From Erythrobacter sp. SG61-1L (GTDB lineage: Bacteria > Pseudomonadota > Alphaproteobacteria > Sphingomonadales > Sphingomonadaceae), in the NCBI RefSeq assembly GCF_001305965.1, contig NZ_JXQC01000003.1, positions 1,436,905 to 1,500,904 of the forward strand: a DNA stretch of 64,000 nucleotides, given 5' to 3'. Positions 1-7,214 of this stretch are shown here, in pieces. How positions within the stretch are numbered: the stretch's first letter is position 1; each line of letters begins with the position of its first letter. The notes under the pieces were generated by a model. The model did no database searches. It saw only the letters and a program-made list of their open reading frames with translations, and was not told the DNA's origin. The translations under genes were made by a program, and so were the position numbers.

Positions 1-86
1 GTCAACGCCCGAACCTCACCCGCACAAGGTCGATCCAGCCCCGACCGGCTGGATGGACCTTGTGCGGGTGAGGTTCGGGCGTTGAC
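1..86. repeat. 86-bp fold-back (near-perfect inverted repeat)
   Basis: Bases 1-40 and 47-86 are reverse complements with a single mismatch (base 32), leaving a 6-base loop at 41-46. The repeat begins at the first base of the window. It also encodes the last 28 residues and the stop codon of the reading frame at 2-322. It is either a true giant hairpin or a sequencing/assembly fold-back at a contig end; the exact coincidence with the window edge favours the second. Confidence 0.9.
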
Positions 87-322
87 GAGGCAGCCTCTGC
101 ATCCAGCCGGGCCTGTTCCTCCCGCGCCTCCCGCGCCTGCTGAGCCGCCCAGCGCGCGCGATAGTCGGCCTCATAGGCCCGCTGCCGCTTGCCTTCGGCA
201 TCTTCCCAGAAGGCCACGTCCATGAAGAAGCTCACTTCCTCCGGCGGCGGCAGACGCATGGCTGCCTCCCCCTGCGGCGCGGTGGAGGACGTGGAGATAT
301 TGCTGTGCGAAAGTGCTGACAT
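2..322 (-). CDS. Small hypothetical protein, C-terminus doubtful
   Basis: A 106-codon frame with a convincing start: GAGGTG lies seven bases before the ATG. The N-terminal part is Ser/Thr-rich, followed by a segment with FFMDVAFWEDAEGK and then a charged, probably helical stretch rich in Ala, Arg, Glu and Gln (about residues 45-78). I do not recognise the family. The last 28 residues and the TGA come from the 86-bp inverted repeat at the window edge, so if that repeat is an artefact the true protein continues differently. Only the first 78 or so residues should be trusted. Its upstream side faces a 295-bp stretch without a gene. Confidence 0.55.
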   Translation of the reverse strand: MSALSHSNISTSSTAPQGEAAMRLPPPEEVSFFMDVAFWEDAEGKRQRAYEADYRARWAAQQAREAREEQARLDAEAASSTPEPHPHKVHPAGRGWIDLVRVRFGR

Positions 323-457
323 GGTTCACCTCGTCATTTCGAAGGAACCAATTCAGTTATACAGACCGGGGCCTGTAGGAAAGTTGGAAATAGGCCGCGC
401 CTTCCCCGTCAGAGCCACGGAGGACGCGCACAGAAGCGCGCCCCACCTCACCCATTC

Positions 458-484
458 GTCACCCCGGACCCGTTCCGGGGTCCC
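458..484. repeat. REP-like palindrome, copy A
   Basis: GTCACCCCGGAC..GTTCCGGGGTCC forms a stem of CCCCGGA/TCCGGGG type. The same element occurs in the opposite orientation at 1384-1410, so the two copies bracket the membrane-protein gene at 618-1346. The rest of 323-617 shows no gene that I can support. Confidence 0.7.
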
Positions 485-617
485 GCTTGGTCGCGTGCAA
501 ACGACGGTGCTTGCGGGATCCCATCAGTAATTCCGCAATCCAGTCTATCGGCACACCATTGCCGGACCATCGAAGCCATGACATTCAGCAAAGGTTACAG
601 GAATTTGCGGGATACAA

Positions 618-1346
618 ATGGCGTTCTGGGACGGCCTGATATTTCTCTATTGGGAACTGGGAGCCTTCGTCAGAAGGTTTTGGTGGAGCGTGGTTCTTTT
701 GGCGCTTCCCGATCTGATCTACTTCGGATTGCAGATAATTCCATCTTCTCAGGACTGGGCATTCTGGCGCGACGGACTTGCGCCATACATCTGGCGCACA
801 GCGGCGCTTGTCCTCCAAGTTTCAGTCTTTTACGTGCTGATCAGATTTCTGGCCCTGAACCGCGACGCACAGGGCGCGACGAGGCTGGACCCAAGTTCAA
901 TAAAGACATTTGCGCCCTTCGCGGTGTTCTACGTCTTCTTGCACCTCGCCTTGTATTTCGCAGGGACAATGGTGGAACTGTCGCTGGCCGTCCTGGGCAG
1001 TATCGTGATGATAATGCTCGCCCTATGGGCGGTTTCCGCATCAAGCGGTCGAACCGTAATTCCTCCGCTTGCTTCGTGCCGAGCCGTCGCCCCGAACCTG
1101 ATCTGGGCGGTCGGTTTTGTGATCGTTTCTTTGCTGCCGCTGTCTCTTCTCGGCTTGCTGAAGGACGCAATTGAACATGCAGACTGGGCGTATTCCACGT
1201 GGGCGTTGCGCGCCTTCTTCGCGCTGGACCTTGCCTATTCGATTGCAGATATACTGATCTTCTTCGGCGCGCTCTACGTTATCGCCAATCGCGCCGGGCT
1301 GAGAATCAAGCACGCTGATGAACGGGCGGAGCCCGCCCCGCGATGA
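618..1346 (+). CDS. Hypothetical polytopic membrane protein
   Basis: This 242-residue protein has about six hydrophobic segments (near residues 20-40, 60-80, 98-118, 120-142, 163-185 and 205-235) and a short charged C-terminal tail, so it is an inner-membrane protein. No catalytic or transport motif is visible and I do not recognise the family. The start was chosen at the ATG preceded by GCGGGA. The gene stands alone, flanked by two copies of a REP-like palindrome in opposite orientation and by a lipoprotein gene on the other strand. Confidence 0.7.
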   Translation: MAFWDGLIFLYWELGAFVRRFWWSVVLLALPDLIYFGLQIIPSSQDWAFWRDGLAPYIWRTAALVLQVSVFYVLIRFLALNRDAQGATRLDPSSIKTFAPFAVFYVFLHLALYFAGTMVELSLAVLGSIVMIMLALWAVSASSGRTVIPPLASCRAVAPNLIWAVGFVIVSLLPLSLLGLLKDAIEHADWAYSTWALRAFFALDLAYSIADILIFFGALYVIANRAGLRIKHADERAEPAPR

Positions 1347-1383
1347 CGCAGGGACAGAAACTCCCTCGAAGCCTGACACAGCT

Positions 1384-1410
1384 GGACCCCGGAACAAGTC
1401 CGGGGTGACG
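1384..1410. repeat. REP-like palindrome, copy B
   Basis: GGACCCCGGAACAAGTCCGG followed by GGTGACG is the reverse complement, with small differences, of the element at 458-484. It lies about 40 bases after the stop of the membrane-protein gene and may serve as its terminator. The remainder of 1411-1634 has no supportable gene. Confidence 0.7.
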
Positions 1411-1634
1411 AGTGAGGTCAGGCATCGGCGCGCGCGCCTTCTTCGCGGGTTCGTGGCTTCGCGTGAACCCGGCCGCTCTCCCCTCTGCGCCTCTGCGTCT
1501 CTGCGCGCGCAAAATTCCGGCCTTGCCGCCCGCGCATAGGCTGGCCTGAGAGCAAAATACCTGACGAGCGCGTGGGGCCAGTGCCCCTCACTACACTTCG
1601 CGTGGCCCCCTCCCCGGAGCCGGGGGATTTCCGC

Positions 1635-2108
1635 CTACTTCCCGCCCTTGCCCTTTTCGAGCTGCGCGCGGATCGCGCCGCCCGGATATTCGGCATTGTG
1701 GACATTGACGTAATAGGCCGCCGGATTGGCGATCAGATCGGTGGCCAGTGCGGCGTCGATGGGGGTGCAGGTCTGGTTCTGCATATAGGTCGGGGTGGCG
1801 AGCGTCAGCACGGCGTCGCCCGATGTGCCCGGCGCGCCCTTGTGGATATGGGCGGCCGTCGGCGTGGCTATGCCCGCGACCGACAGGGTGTAGCACAGGC
1901 GCCCGTAATCCAGATCGACGAAGCCGGCGAACTTGCCCGCCCCGTCGGGATCGCCCAGCGGCACGGCACTGCGCCCGTCAAACAGGCCCACCACTTCCGC
2001 ACCGGGATAGGGCTTCACCGGCTTGGCCCCGGTCTGCGCCATGCAGCCCGGCAAGGCGAGCAGCGCGGCAGTCAGGAAAAGCGCGGAAGTGCGGGCGGGC
2101 TGGATCAT
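1635..2108 (-). CDS. CHRD-domain lipoprotein
   Basis: The 157-residue product opens with a lipoprotein signal peptide ending in LPGC (Cys22), so it should be anchored in an envelope membrane. The rest matches the CHRD domain seen in chordin and in many bacterial secreted proteins: AAHIHKGAPGTSG in the middle and YYVNVHNAEYPGGAIRAQL near the end. CHRD domains are beta-rich and of unknown bacterial function. The start is the ATG preceded by GAAGAGGTT; a longer frame starting 10 codons earlier lacks a good ribosome site. It is monocistronic as far as can be seen. Confidence 0.85.
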   Translation of the reverse strand: MIQPARTSALFLTAALLALPGCMAQTGAKPVKPYPGAEVVGLFDGRSAVPLGDPDGAGKFAGFVDLDYGRLCYTLSVAGIATPTAAHIHKGAPGTSGDAVLTLATPTYMQNQTCTPIDAALATDLIANPAAYYVNVHNAEYPGGAIRAQLEKGKGGK

Positions 2109-2209
2109 CGTAACCTCTTCGGGGAAATGGCACGGCACGGCCGATTAAGGTAAGGGATAGCCGATTGCGGAGACCGGCGTGACACCCTGCGTCAGCCCCT
2201 CCACATCTT

Positions 2210-2392
2210 TCACCATTTGCCGCCAGCTTCCTCGATCGCCTTGAGCAGCGCCCGCTTGCCAGGTGTGCGGTTCTTGCCGGAATTGCGGGGCACCTTCACC
2301 TCGCCCAGTTGCGCACGACGGCGCTCGATACGCTGCCCGAGCGTATCGAGGGAGACGGGTTCACGCTTCGTCCTGAAGGTCTTGAACGCCAT
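2210..2392 (-). CDS. Small basic protein coupled to NTase-like gene
   Basis: This 60-residue protein is very basic ([12 protein letters not shown] at its start, many Arg and Lys) and ends in EEAGGKW. Its ATG lies inside the 3' end of the upstream nucleotidyltransferase-like gene, overlapping it by 32 bases, with GGTGG as a possible ribosome site. The arrangement uvrA, NTase-like, small basic protein is a run of overlapping genes, so it is probably co-translated. I do not recognise the family; a partner (antitoxin-like) role for the NTase is only a guess. Confidence 0.65.
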   Translation of the reverse strand: MAFKTFRTKREPVSLDTLGQRIERRRAQLGEVKVPRNSGKNRTPGKRALLKAIEEAGGKW

Positions 2393-2915
2393 ATTCGCCA
2401 CCGGTTTCCTCTGAAATCCTGCGCTCCATATAATGCATGTCCAGCCCTTCACAAATCGCGAAGAGGGCGCGGGCCTGCCCAAGCATATCGGGCGCGCTGC
2501 CAGAAGCATATTGCCCCATCCTGTCGGCAATAATGTCCTCCGGAGCGATAACTGCGATCTCACTCCCATCGTCCAGCGCGACGATTTGAACCATGGTGCG
2601 GTCAGCCATTCCATCGAGCAGAGTGTCCGACACGCATTCGAAGCCGAGCTTCAGTTGTGGATGTACCCAGCCACGCGTCGCGATGCCTGCGCCGGAAGGG
2701 CGGACGAAGCCCTGCTCCACCATCAGGCGTTCGAGCACATCCTGTCGCCCGCAGCACAGGTCGAAATCCCCGGTTGCGACGGCGCCTCGCGTGTAGATTT
2801 CTACCGCCGCCCCGCCGACCAGAATTGGAGGGCGAAACCCGGAATCGTCCATCGCCCTGCTGATGCGGCCAAGCAGTCGCAAAGCCGCCTCGAATTCAGG
2901 GCGGTAGAGGCTCAT
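2361..2915 (-). CDS. Nucleotidyltransferase-fold protein (AbiEii/MNT-like)
   Basis: The 184-residue protein carries [14 protein letters not shown] followed by TGDFDL (residues about 31-53), the GG...DxD signature of the polymerase-beta nucleotidyltransferase fold. It has a later PEDIIADRM segment like that of AbiEii-type and related proteins. Such proteins are often toxins that modify tRNA, or their relatives; which applies here is unknown. Its ATG overlaps the uvrA stop codon as ATGA, so it is translationally coupled to uvrA and would be co-induced by DNA damage. A 60-residue basic protein overlaps its 3' end. A plain house-keeping or degenerate role is also possible. Confidence 0.75.
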   Translation of the reverse strand: MSLYRPEFEAALRLLGRISRAMDDSGFRPPILVGGAAVEIYTRGAVATGDFDLCCGRQDVLERLMVEQGFVRPSGAGIATRGWVHPQLKLGFECVSDTLLDGMADRTMVQIVALDDGSEIAVIAPEDIIADRMGQYASGSAPDMLGQARALFAICEGLDMHYMERRISEETGGEYGVQDLQDEA

Positions 2916-5821
2916 TTCCCCAGCATCGGTGCCAGATATTGGCCCGTATAGGAACGCGGTTCCTTCACGACCTGTTCGGGCGTGCCCTGCGCGACGATCT
3001 CGCCGCCGCGGATGCCGCCTTCGGGGCCGAGGTCCAGAATCCAGTCCGCCGTCTTGATGACGTCCAGATTATGTTCGATCACCACCACGGAATTGCCCTG
3101 TTCCACCAGCCGGTGCAGCACTTCCAGCAGCTTGCGCACATCCTCGAAATGGAGGCCGGTGGTCGGCTCGTCCAGAATGTAGAGCGTCTGCCCGGTGGAG
3201 CGGCGGCTGAGTTCCTTGGCCAGCTTCACCCGCTGCGCCTCCCCGCCCGAAAGCGTGGTGGCCTGCTGGCCGACCTTCACATAGCCCAGCCCCACTTCGT
3301 TGAGCATATGCATCTTGTCGCGGATCGGTGGCACGGCCTTGAAGAATTCTTCCGCATCCTCAATCGTCATGTCGAGCACATCGGCGATGGAAAGGCCCTT
3401 GAACTTCACTTCCAGCGTTTCGCGGTTGTAACGCTTGCCGTGGCATTCCTCGCAAGTGACGTAGACGTCCGGCAGGAAGTGCATCTCGATCTTGATCAGG
3501 CCGTCGCCCTGGCATGCCTCGCAGCGGCCGCCCTTGACGTTGAAGCTGAAGCGCCCTGCCTTGTATCCGCGCGCCTGCGCTTCCGGCAGGCCCGCGAACC
3601 AGTCGCGGATCTGGGTGAAGGCGCCGGTATAGGTGGCCGGGTTGCTTCGCGGCGTGCGGCCGATGGGCGACTGGTCGATCTCGATCACCTTGTCGCAATG
3701 TTCGAAGCCGGTGATCTTGTCATGCGCGCCCGCGATCACTCGCGCACCGTTGAGCGTGCGGGCGGCCCCGGCATAGAGCGTGTCGATCGTGAAGCTGGAC
3801 TTGCCGCTGCCCGATACGCCGGTGATGCAGGTGAAAGTGCCGAGCGGCAGGCTGGCGCTGACATTCTTGAGATTGTTCGCCCGCGCGCCATGCACGGTCA
3901 GCTTGTGGCCATTGCCCTTGCGGCGCTGTTTCGGCACTTCGATCTGGCGCGTGCCGTTGAGATAGGCGGCGGTCAGGCTGCGCTTGCTCTTGAGGATATC
4001 CTTCAGCGTGCCTTCGGCCACCACTTCGCCGCCATGCACGCCCGCGCCGGGGCCAAGATCGACGACATGGTCCGCCGCGCGGATCGCATCCTCGTCATGC
4101 TCCACCACGATCACCGTATTGCCGAGATCGCGCAGGCGCTTGAGCGTTTCCAGCAGCATGTCGTTATCGCGCTGGTGCAAGCCGATGCTTGGCTCGTCCA
4201 GCACGTAAAGCACGCCGGAAAGGCCGCTGCCGATCTGGCTGGCGAGGCGGATGCGCTGGCTTTCCCCGCCGGACAAAGTGCCGCTCGTCCGGTCGAGATT
4301 GAGGTAATCCAGCCCGACATTGTTGAGGAAGCCCAGCCGCTCGTTGATTTCCTTGAGGATGGCCTTGGCGATCTGGTTCTGCTGCGCGGTCAGTTCGTGC
4401 TGAAGATTGCCGAACCATTCCACCGCATCGCTGACCGAGAGGCGCACCGGTGTGGCGATATCCGCGCCGGCGACCTTCACGGCCAGAGCCTTCTCGTTGA
4501 GGCGCTTGCCGCCGCAGGTCTCGCAAGGCTGCGCGGTCTGGAACTTGGACAATTCCTCGCGCATCCAGGCGCTGTCGGTCTGGCCCATGCGGCGGTTGAG
4601 ATTGCCGATCACGCCTTCAAAGGCCTTGCGCACGGTATATTCCTTGCGCCCGTCCTTGAAGGTCAGTTCCACCGGCATGCCGCCCGTACCGTGCAGGATG
4701 ATCAGCTTCTGGTCCGGCTCAAGGTCTTTCCACGGCGTTTCCAGACTGAAATCATATGCCTTGGCCAGGCTGGCCAGCACCTGCATGTAATAGGGCGACG
4801 GCGGATTGCTCTTGGCCCAGGGCACCACGGCGCCCTTCTTGAGGCTCAGTTCCTCATTGGGGACGACCAGCTGCGGATCGAACAACAGCTTCTCGCCCAG
4901 CCCGTCACAGGCCGGGCAGGCGCCCTGCGGCGCGTTGAAGCTGAACAGGCGCGGCTCGATCTCCTCGATAGTGAAGCCGCTGACCGGGCAGGCGAATTTC
5001 TCGCTGAACACGATGCGATTGGCAGGCAGGCCCGCACCCTTGAGCTGGCCGCCCGTGACATTCGGCCCGCCCTGCTCCGCCTCGCGCCCCGGCACCACGC
5101 CATCGGCCAGATCGACATAGGCCAGCCCTTCGGCCAGTTTCAGCGCGGTTTCGAAACTGTCGGCAAGGCGCGTTTCGATCCCTTCGCGCACGGCGAGGCG
5201 ATCGACCACCACTTCGATGTCATGCTTGTACTTCTTGTCGAGCGCCGGAGCCTCGGCAATCTCGTAAATCTCTCCGTCGATCCGCACGCGAGTGAAGCCG
5301 GCCTTCTGCCATTCGGCCAGTTCCTTGCGATATTCGCCCTTGCGCCCGCGCACCACCGGGGCGAGCAGATAGAGCCGCGTGCCTTCGGGCAGCGCCATCA
5401 CCCGGTCCACCATCTGGCTGACGGTCTGCGCACTGATCGGCAGGCCGGTGGCGGGGCTGTAGGGCACGCCCACCCGCGCCCAGAGCAGGCGCATGTAATC
5501 GTAGATTTCCGTCACCGTCGCCACGGTGGAGCGCGGGTTGCGACTGGTTGTCTTCTGTTCGATCGAGATCGCCGGGCTGAGGCCGTCGATGTGTTCCACA
5601 TCCGGCTTCTGCATCATCTCGAGGAACTGGCGCGCATAGGCGGAGAGGCTCTCCACATAGCGGCGCTGCCCCTCGGCATAGATCGTATCGAAGGCGAGCG
5701 AGCTTTTCCCCGAGCCGGAAAGCCCGGTGATGACAATCAGCTTGTCCCGCGGAAGGTCAATATCCACGCCCTTGAGATTATGTTCACGGGCGCCACGGAC
5801 GGAAATGGTGGTGAGAGACAT
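2912..5821 (-). CDS. uvrA: Excinuclease ABC subunit A
   Basis: UvrA is the ATP-dependent damage-recognition subunit of nucleotide excision repair and works with UvrB and UvrC. At 969 residues it is full length. The first nucleotide-binding domain has Walker A GLSGSGKS at residues 33-40 and the signature [12 protein letters not shown]. The second has GVSGSGKSS near 664-672 and [12 protein letters not shown]. The C-terminal zinc module is intact, with CEACQGDG and CEECHGKR. In the N-terminal zinc module CPVS stands where many UvrA proteins have CPxC, while CPACDGLG is present. A LexA-type box lies 70 bases upstream. Two small genes overlap or follow its 3' end. Confidence 0.98.
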   Translation of the reverse strand: MSLTTISVRGAREHNLKGVDIDLPRDKLIVITGLSGSGKSSLAFDTIYAEGQRRYVESLSAYARQFLEMMQKPDVEHIDGLSPAISIEQKTTSRNPRSTVATVTEIYDYMRLLWARVGVPYSPATGLPISAQTVSQMVDRVMALPEGTRLYLLAPVVRGRKGEYRKELAEWQKAGFTRVRIDGEIYEIAEAPALDKKYKHDIEVVVDRLAVREGIETRLADSFETALKLAEGLAYVDLADGVVPGREAEQGGPNVTGGQLKGAGLPANRIVFSEKFACPVSGFTIEEIEPRLFSFNAPQGACPACDGLGEKLLFDPQLVVPNEELSLKKGAVVPWAKSNPPSPYYMQVLASLAKAYDFSLETPWKDLEPDQKLIILHGTGGMPVELTFKDGRKEYTVRKAFEGVIGNLNRRMGQTDSAWMREELSKFQTAQPCETCGGKRLNEKALAVKVAGADIATPVRLSVSDAVEWFGNLQHELTAQQNQIAKAILKEINERLGFLNNVGLDYLNLDRTSGTLSGGESQRIRLASQIGSGLSGVLYVLDEPSIGLHQRDNDMLLETLKRLRDLGNTVIVVEHDEDAIRAADHVVDLGPGAGVHGGEVVAEGTLKDILKSKRSLTAAYLNGTRQIEVPKQRRKGNGHKLTVHGARANNLKNVSASLPLGTFTCITGVSGSGKSSFTIDTLYAGAARTLNGARVIAGAHDKITGFEHCDKVIEIDQSPIGRTPRSNPATYTGAFTQIRDWFAGLPEAQARGYKAGRFSFNVKGGRCEACQGDGLIKIEMHFLPDVYVTCEECHGKRYNRETLEVKFKGLSIADVLDMTIEDAEEFFKAVPPIRDKMHMLNEVGLGYVKVGQQATTLSGGEAQRVKLAKELSRRSTGQTLYILDEPTTGLHFEDVRKLLEVLHRLVEQGNSVVVIEHNLDVIKTADWILDLGPEGGIRGGEIVAQGTPEQVVKEPRSYTGQYLAPMLGK

Positions 5822-5890
5822 GAGCGCGATCTGGGGGCTGGAGGGCGAAGAGTCCAGTGACCTTCAAGGCAGGCCACCGGACGCCCTTTT

Positions 5891-5905
5891 GTTCCGCAAA
5901 TGTTC
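5891..5905 (-). promoter_or_regulatory. SOS (LexA) box of uvrA
   Basis: On the minus strand this reads GAACATTTGCGGAAC, a GAAC-N7-GAAC direct repeat (GTTC-N7-GTTC on the plus strand). This is the operator known for alphaproteobacterial LexA. It ends 70 bases before the uvrA ATG and no other gene starts nearby, so it should repress uvrA and the coupled downstream genes until DNA damage. Confidence 0.9.
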
Positions 5906-5956
5906 GCGCCCGTCAAGAGGGCTGCGAACCTCACCTTCGCGCCGCCTGCCCGGCCC

Positions 5957-7027
5957 CTATTGCCCGGCCGTTCGCCCGATCAGCGTCCCGGCCAGAGTCG
6001 GCCCGCCATTCGTGGACTGGAATACCGAGCCGACTTCCTGCGCCGACGGGCCGTAGAACTTGCCGAGCCATTCTGCGCGATCCATTCCGGAAACGGTAAG
6101 GCTGCCCTCGAAGAAATTATAATCGCTTCTGAGCTGGGCATTACCCGTCCAGTTCCGGCTCGTCTCAAAAACACCGGACTGCGCATATTGCTTTGCCGCA
6201 CCCGACGTGGTGATCGCGCCGCTGGCGAAATTGACGCCCAGAGTGCCACTGCCGTGAAGATCGTGCAGGGCACCATCTGCGGCGATCACGGCGAGCATGT
6301 CGACATTGTAGCTGCCAGACCCCGATCTGGGCACAGAGCTTTCGGGTGTTTCGACGCCGTAGACGAATGCCCTCAGATAGCCCCTGACAAGGTCGGAATA
6401 TTCCTGGACCTGCTGCAGGAAGCCTGCCCCGACATAGCGATATGTGAACTGGCCCGACGTTCCCGGCGCAGTAAGGACGAGGCTCTGGCCCGTATTGCCG
6501 GCAATCTTCTGGAAGGTCGTGAATTGTCCATTGCTTGCGCCATTGACCTTATCGGCTGGACCGAAAGCGATCCCGTTGACCGTGTAGGTCTGCGCGGCGG
6601 AATCATAGGTGATGCTCAGCCCCTCGGTCCAGGAACCGTTGCTGCCTGCACCGTTAAGCTTCGAGATTTCGGCGGTTCCCACCACGCCCAGGGCCATGAA
6701 TTGCTCGCTGGCCAGGGGAGACAGCAAATCGTCGTTGACCGATGGCGTCGGCGTGGGGGCCGGAGTTACGATGACCACCCCGCCCCCGGACGGCGGCGCC
6801 GTCTGCGAAGATGACGCAACCGCAAGCGCAGGGACGAATGATGGCAGCGTGGAATTGGGCTGGCTCGGTGTCGGTGTAGGCGTTCCGCCGCCGGGCGTCG
6901 GCGTCGGCGAACCGCCGCCACCCGGAGTTGGCGTTGGCGTGGAGTTCACCCCGCCACCGCCACAGGCCGCCAGCATAAGCCCCAGCGCAGCGAGGGAAGC
7001 CCCCGCGAAGCAACGCAAAACCGTCAT
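5957..7027 (-). CDS. TbpB-like surface lipoprotein 1
   Basis: The 356-residue protein has a 21-residue signal peptide with lipobox LAAC, Cys22 followed by GGGG, then a Pro/Thr/Gly linker (NSTPTPTPGGGG and repeats) to about residue 55. A single C-terminal beta-rich domain carries both motifs shared by the cluster: VPRSGSGSYN and GKFYGPSAQEVGSVF. The second is the hallmark of the transferrin-binding-protein-B type small barrel. The start is the ATG preceded by GCGGGGGT. It is the last of five paralogues on the same strand as the Slam-type exporter upstream, so export to the cell surface is the likely fate. The ligand is unknown; there is no TonB receptor next to it. Confidence 0.85.
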   Translation of the reverse strand: MTVLRCFAGASLAALGLMLAACGGGGVNSTPTPTPGGGGSPTPTPGGGTPTPTPSQPNSTLPSFVPALAVASSSQTAPPSGGGVVIVTPAPTPTPSVNDDLLSPLASEQFMALGVVGTAEISKLNGAGSNGSWTEGLSITYDSAAQTYTVNGIAFGPADKVNGASNGQFTTFQKIAGNTGQSLVLTAPGTSGQFTYRYVGAGFLQQVQEYSDLVRGYLRAFVYGVETPESSVPRSGSGSYNVDMLAVIAADGALHDLHGSGTLGVNFASGAITTSGAAKQYAQSGVFETSRNWTGNAQLRSDYNFFEGSLTVSGMDRAEWLGKFYGPSAQEVGSVFQSTNGGPTLAGTLIGRTAGQ

Positions 7028-7214
7028 CGAATACCCCCGCCCAGGCGGCCCGCAGTGCCGCCTGAATTGCTGACGGGCCAGCAAGCCCGCCCGTCAGACC
7101 TATGGAAATCATGTGACTCCACAAATACCAGGGCATCGGGACTGAATCCGAAACGGAGCGACTACATCGTTCGATTTACCCCCTTCCCGCGCCGGAACGG
7201 GGGGAGGAATATGC

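Noticed and set aside
2939-5860. 973-codon plus-strand frame opposite uvrA
   Set aside because: It is the antisense shadow of a certain gene in GC-rich DNA, has no domain pattern and is rich in His, Ala and Arg.
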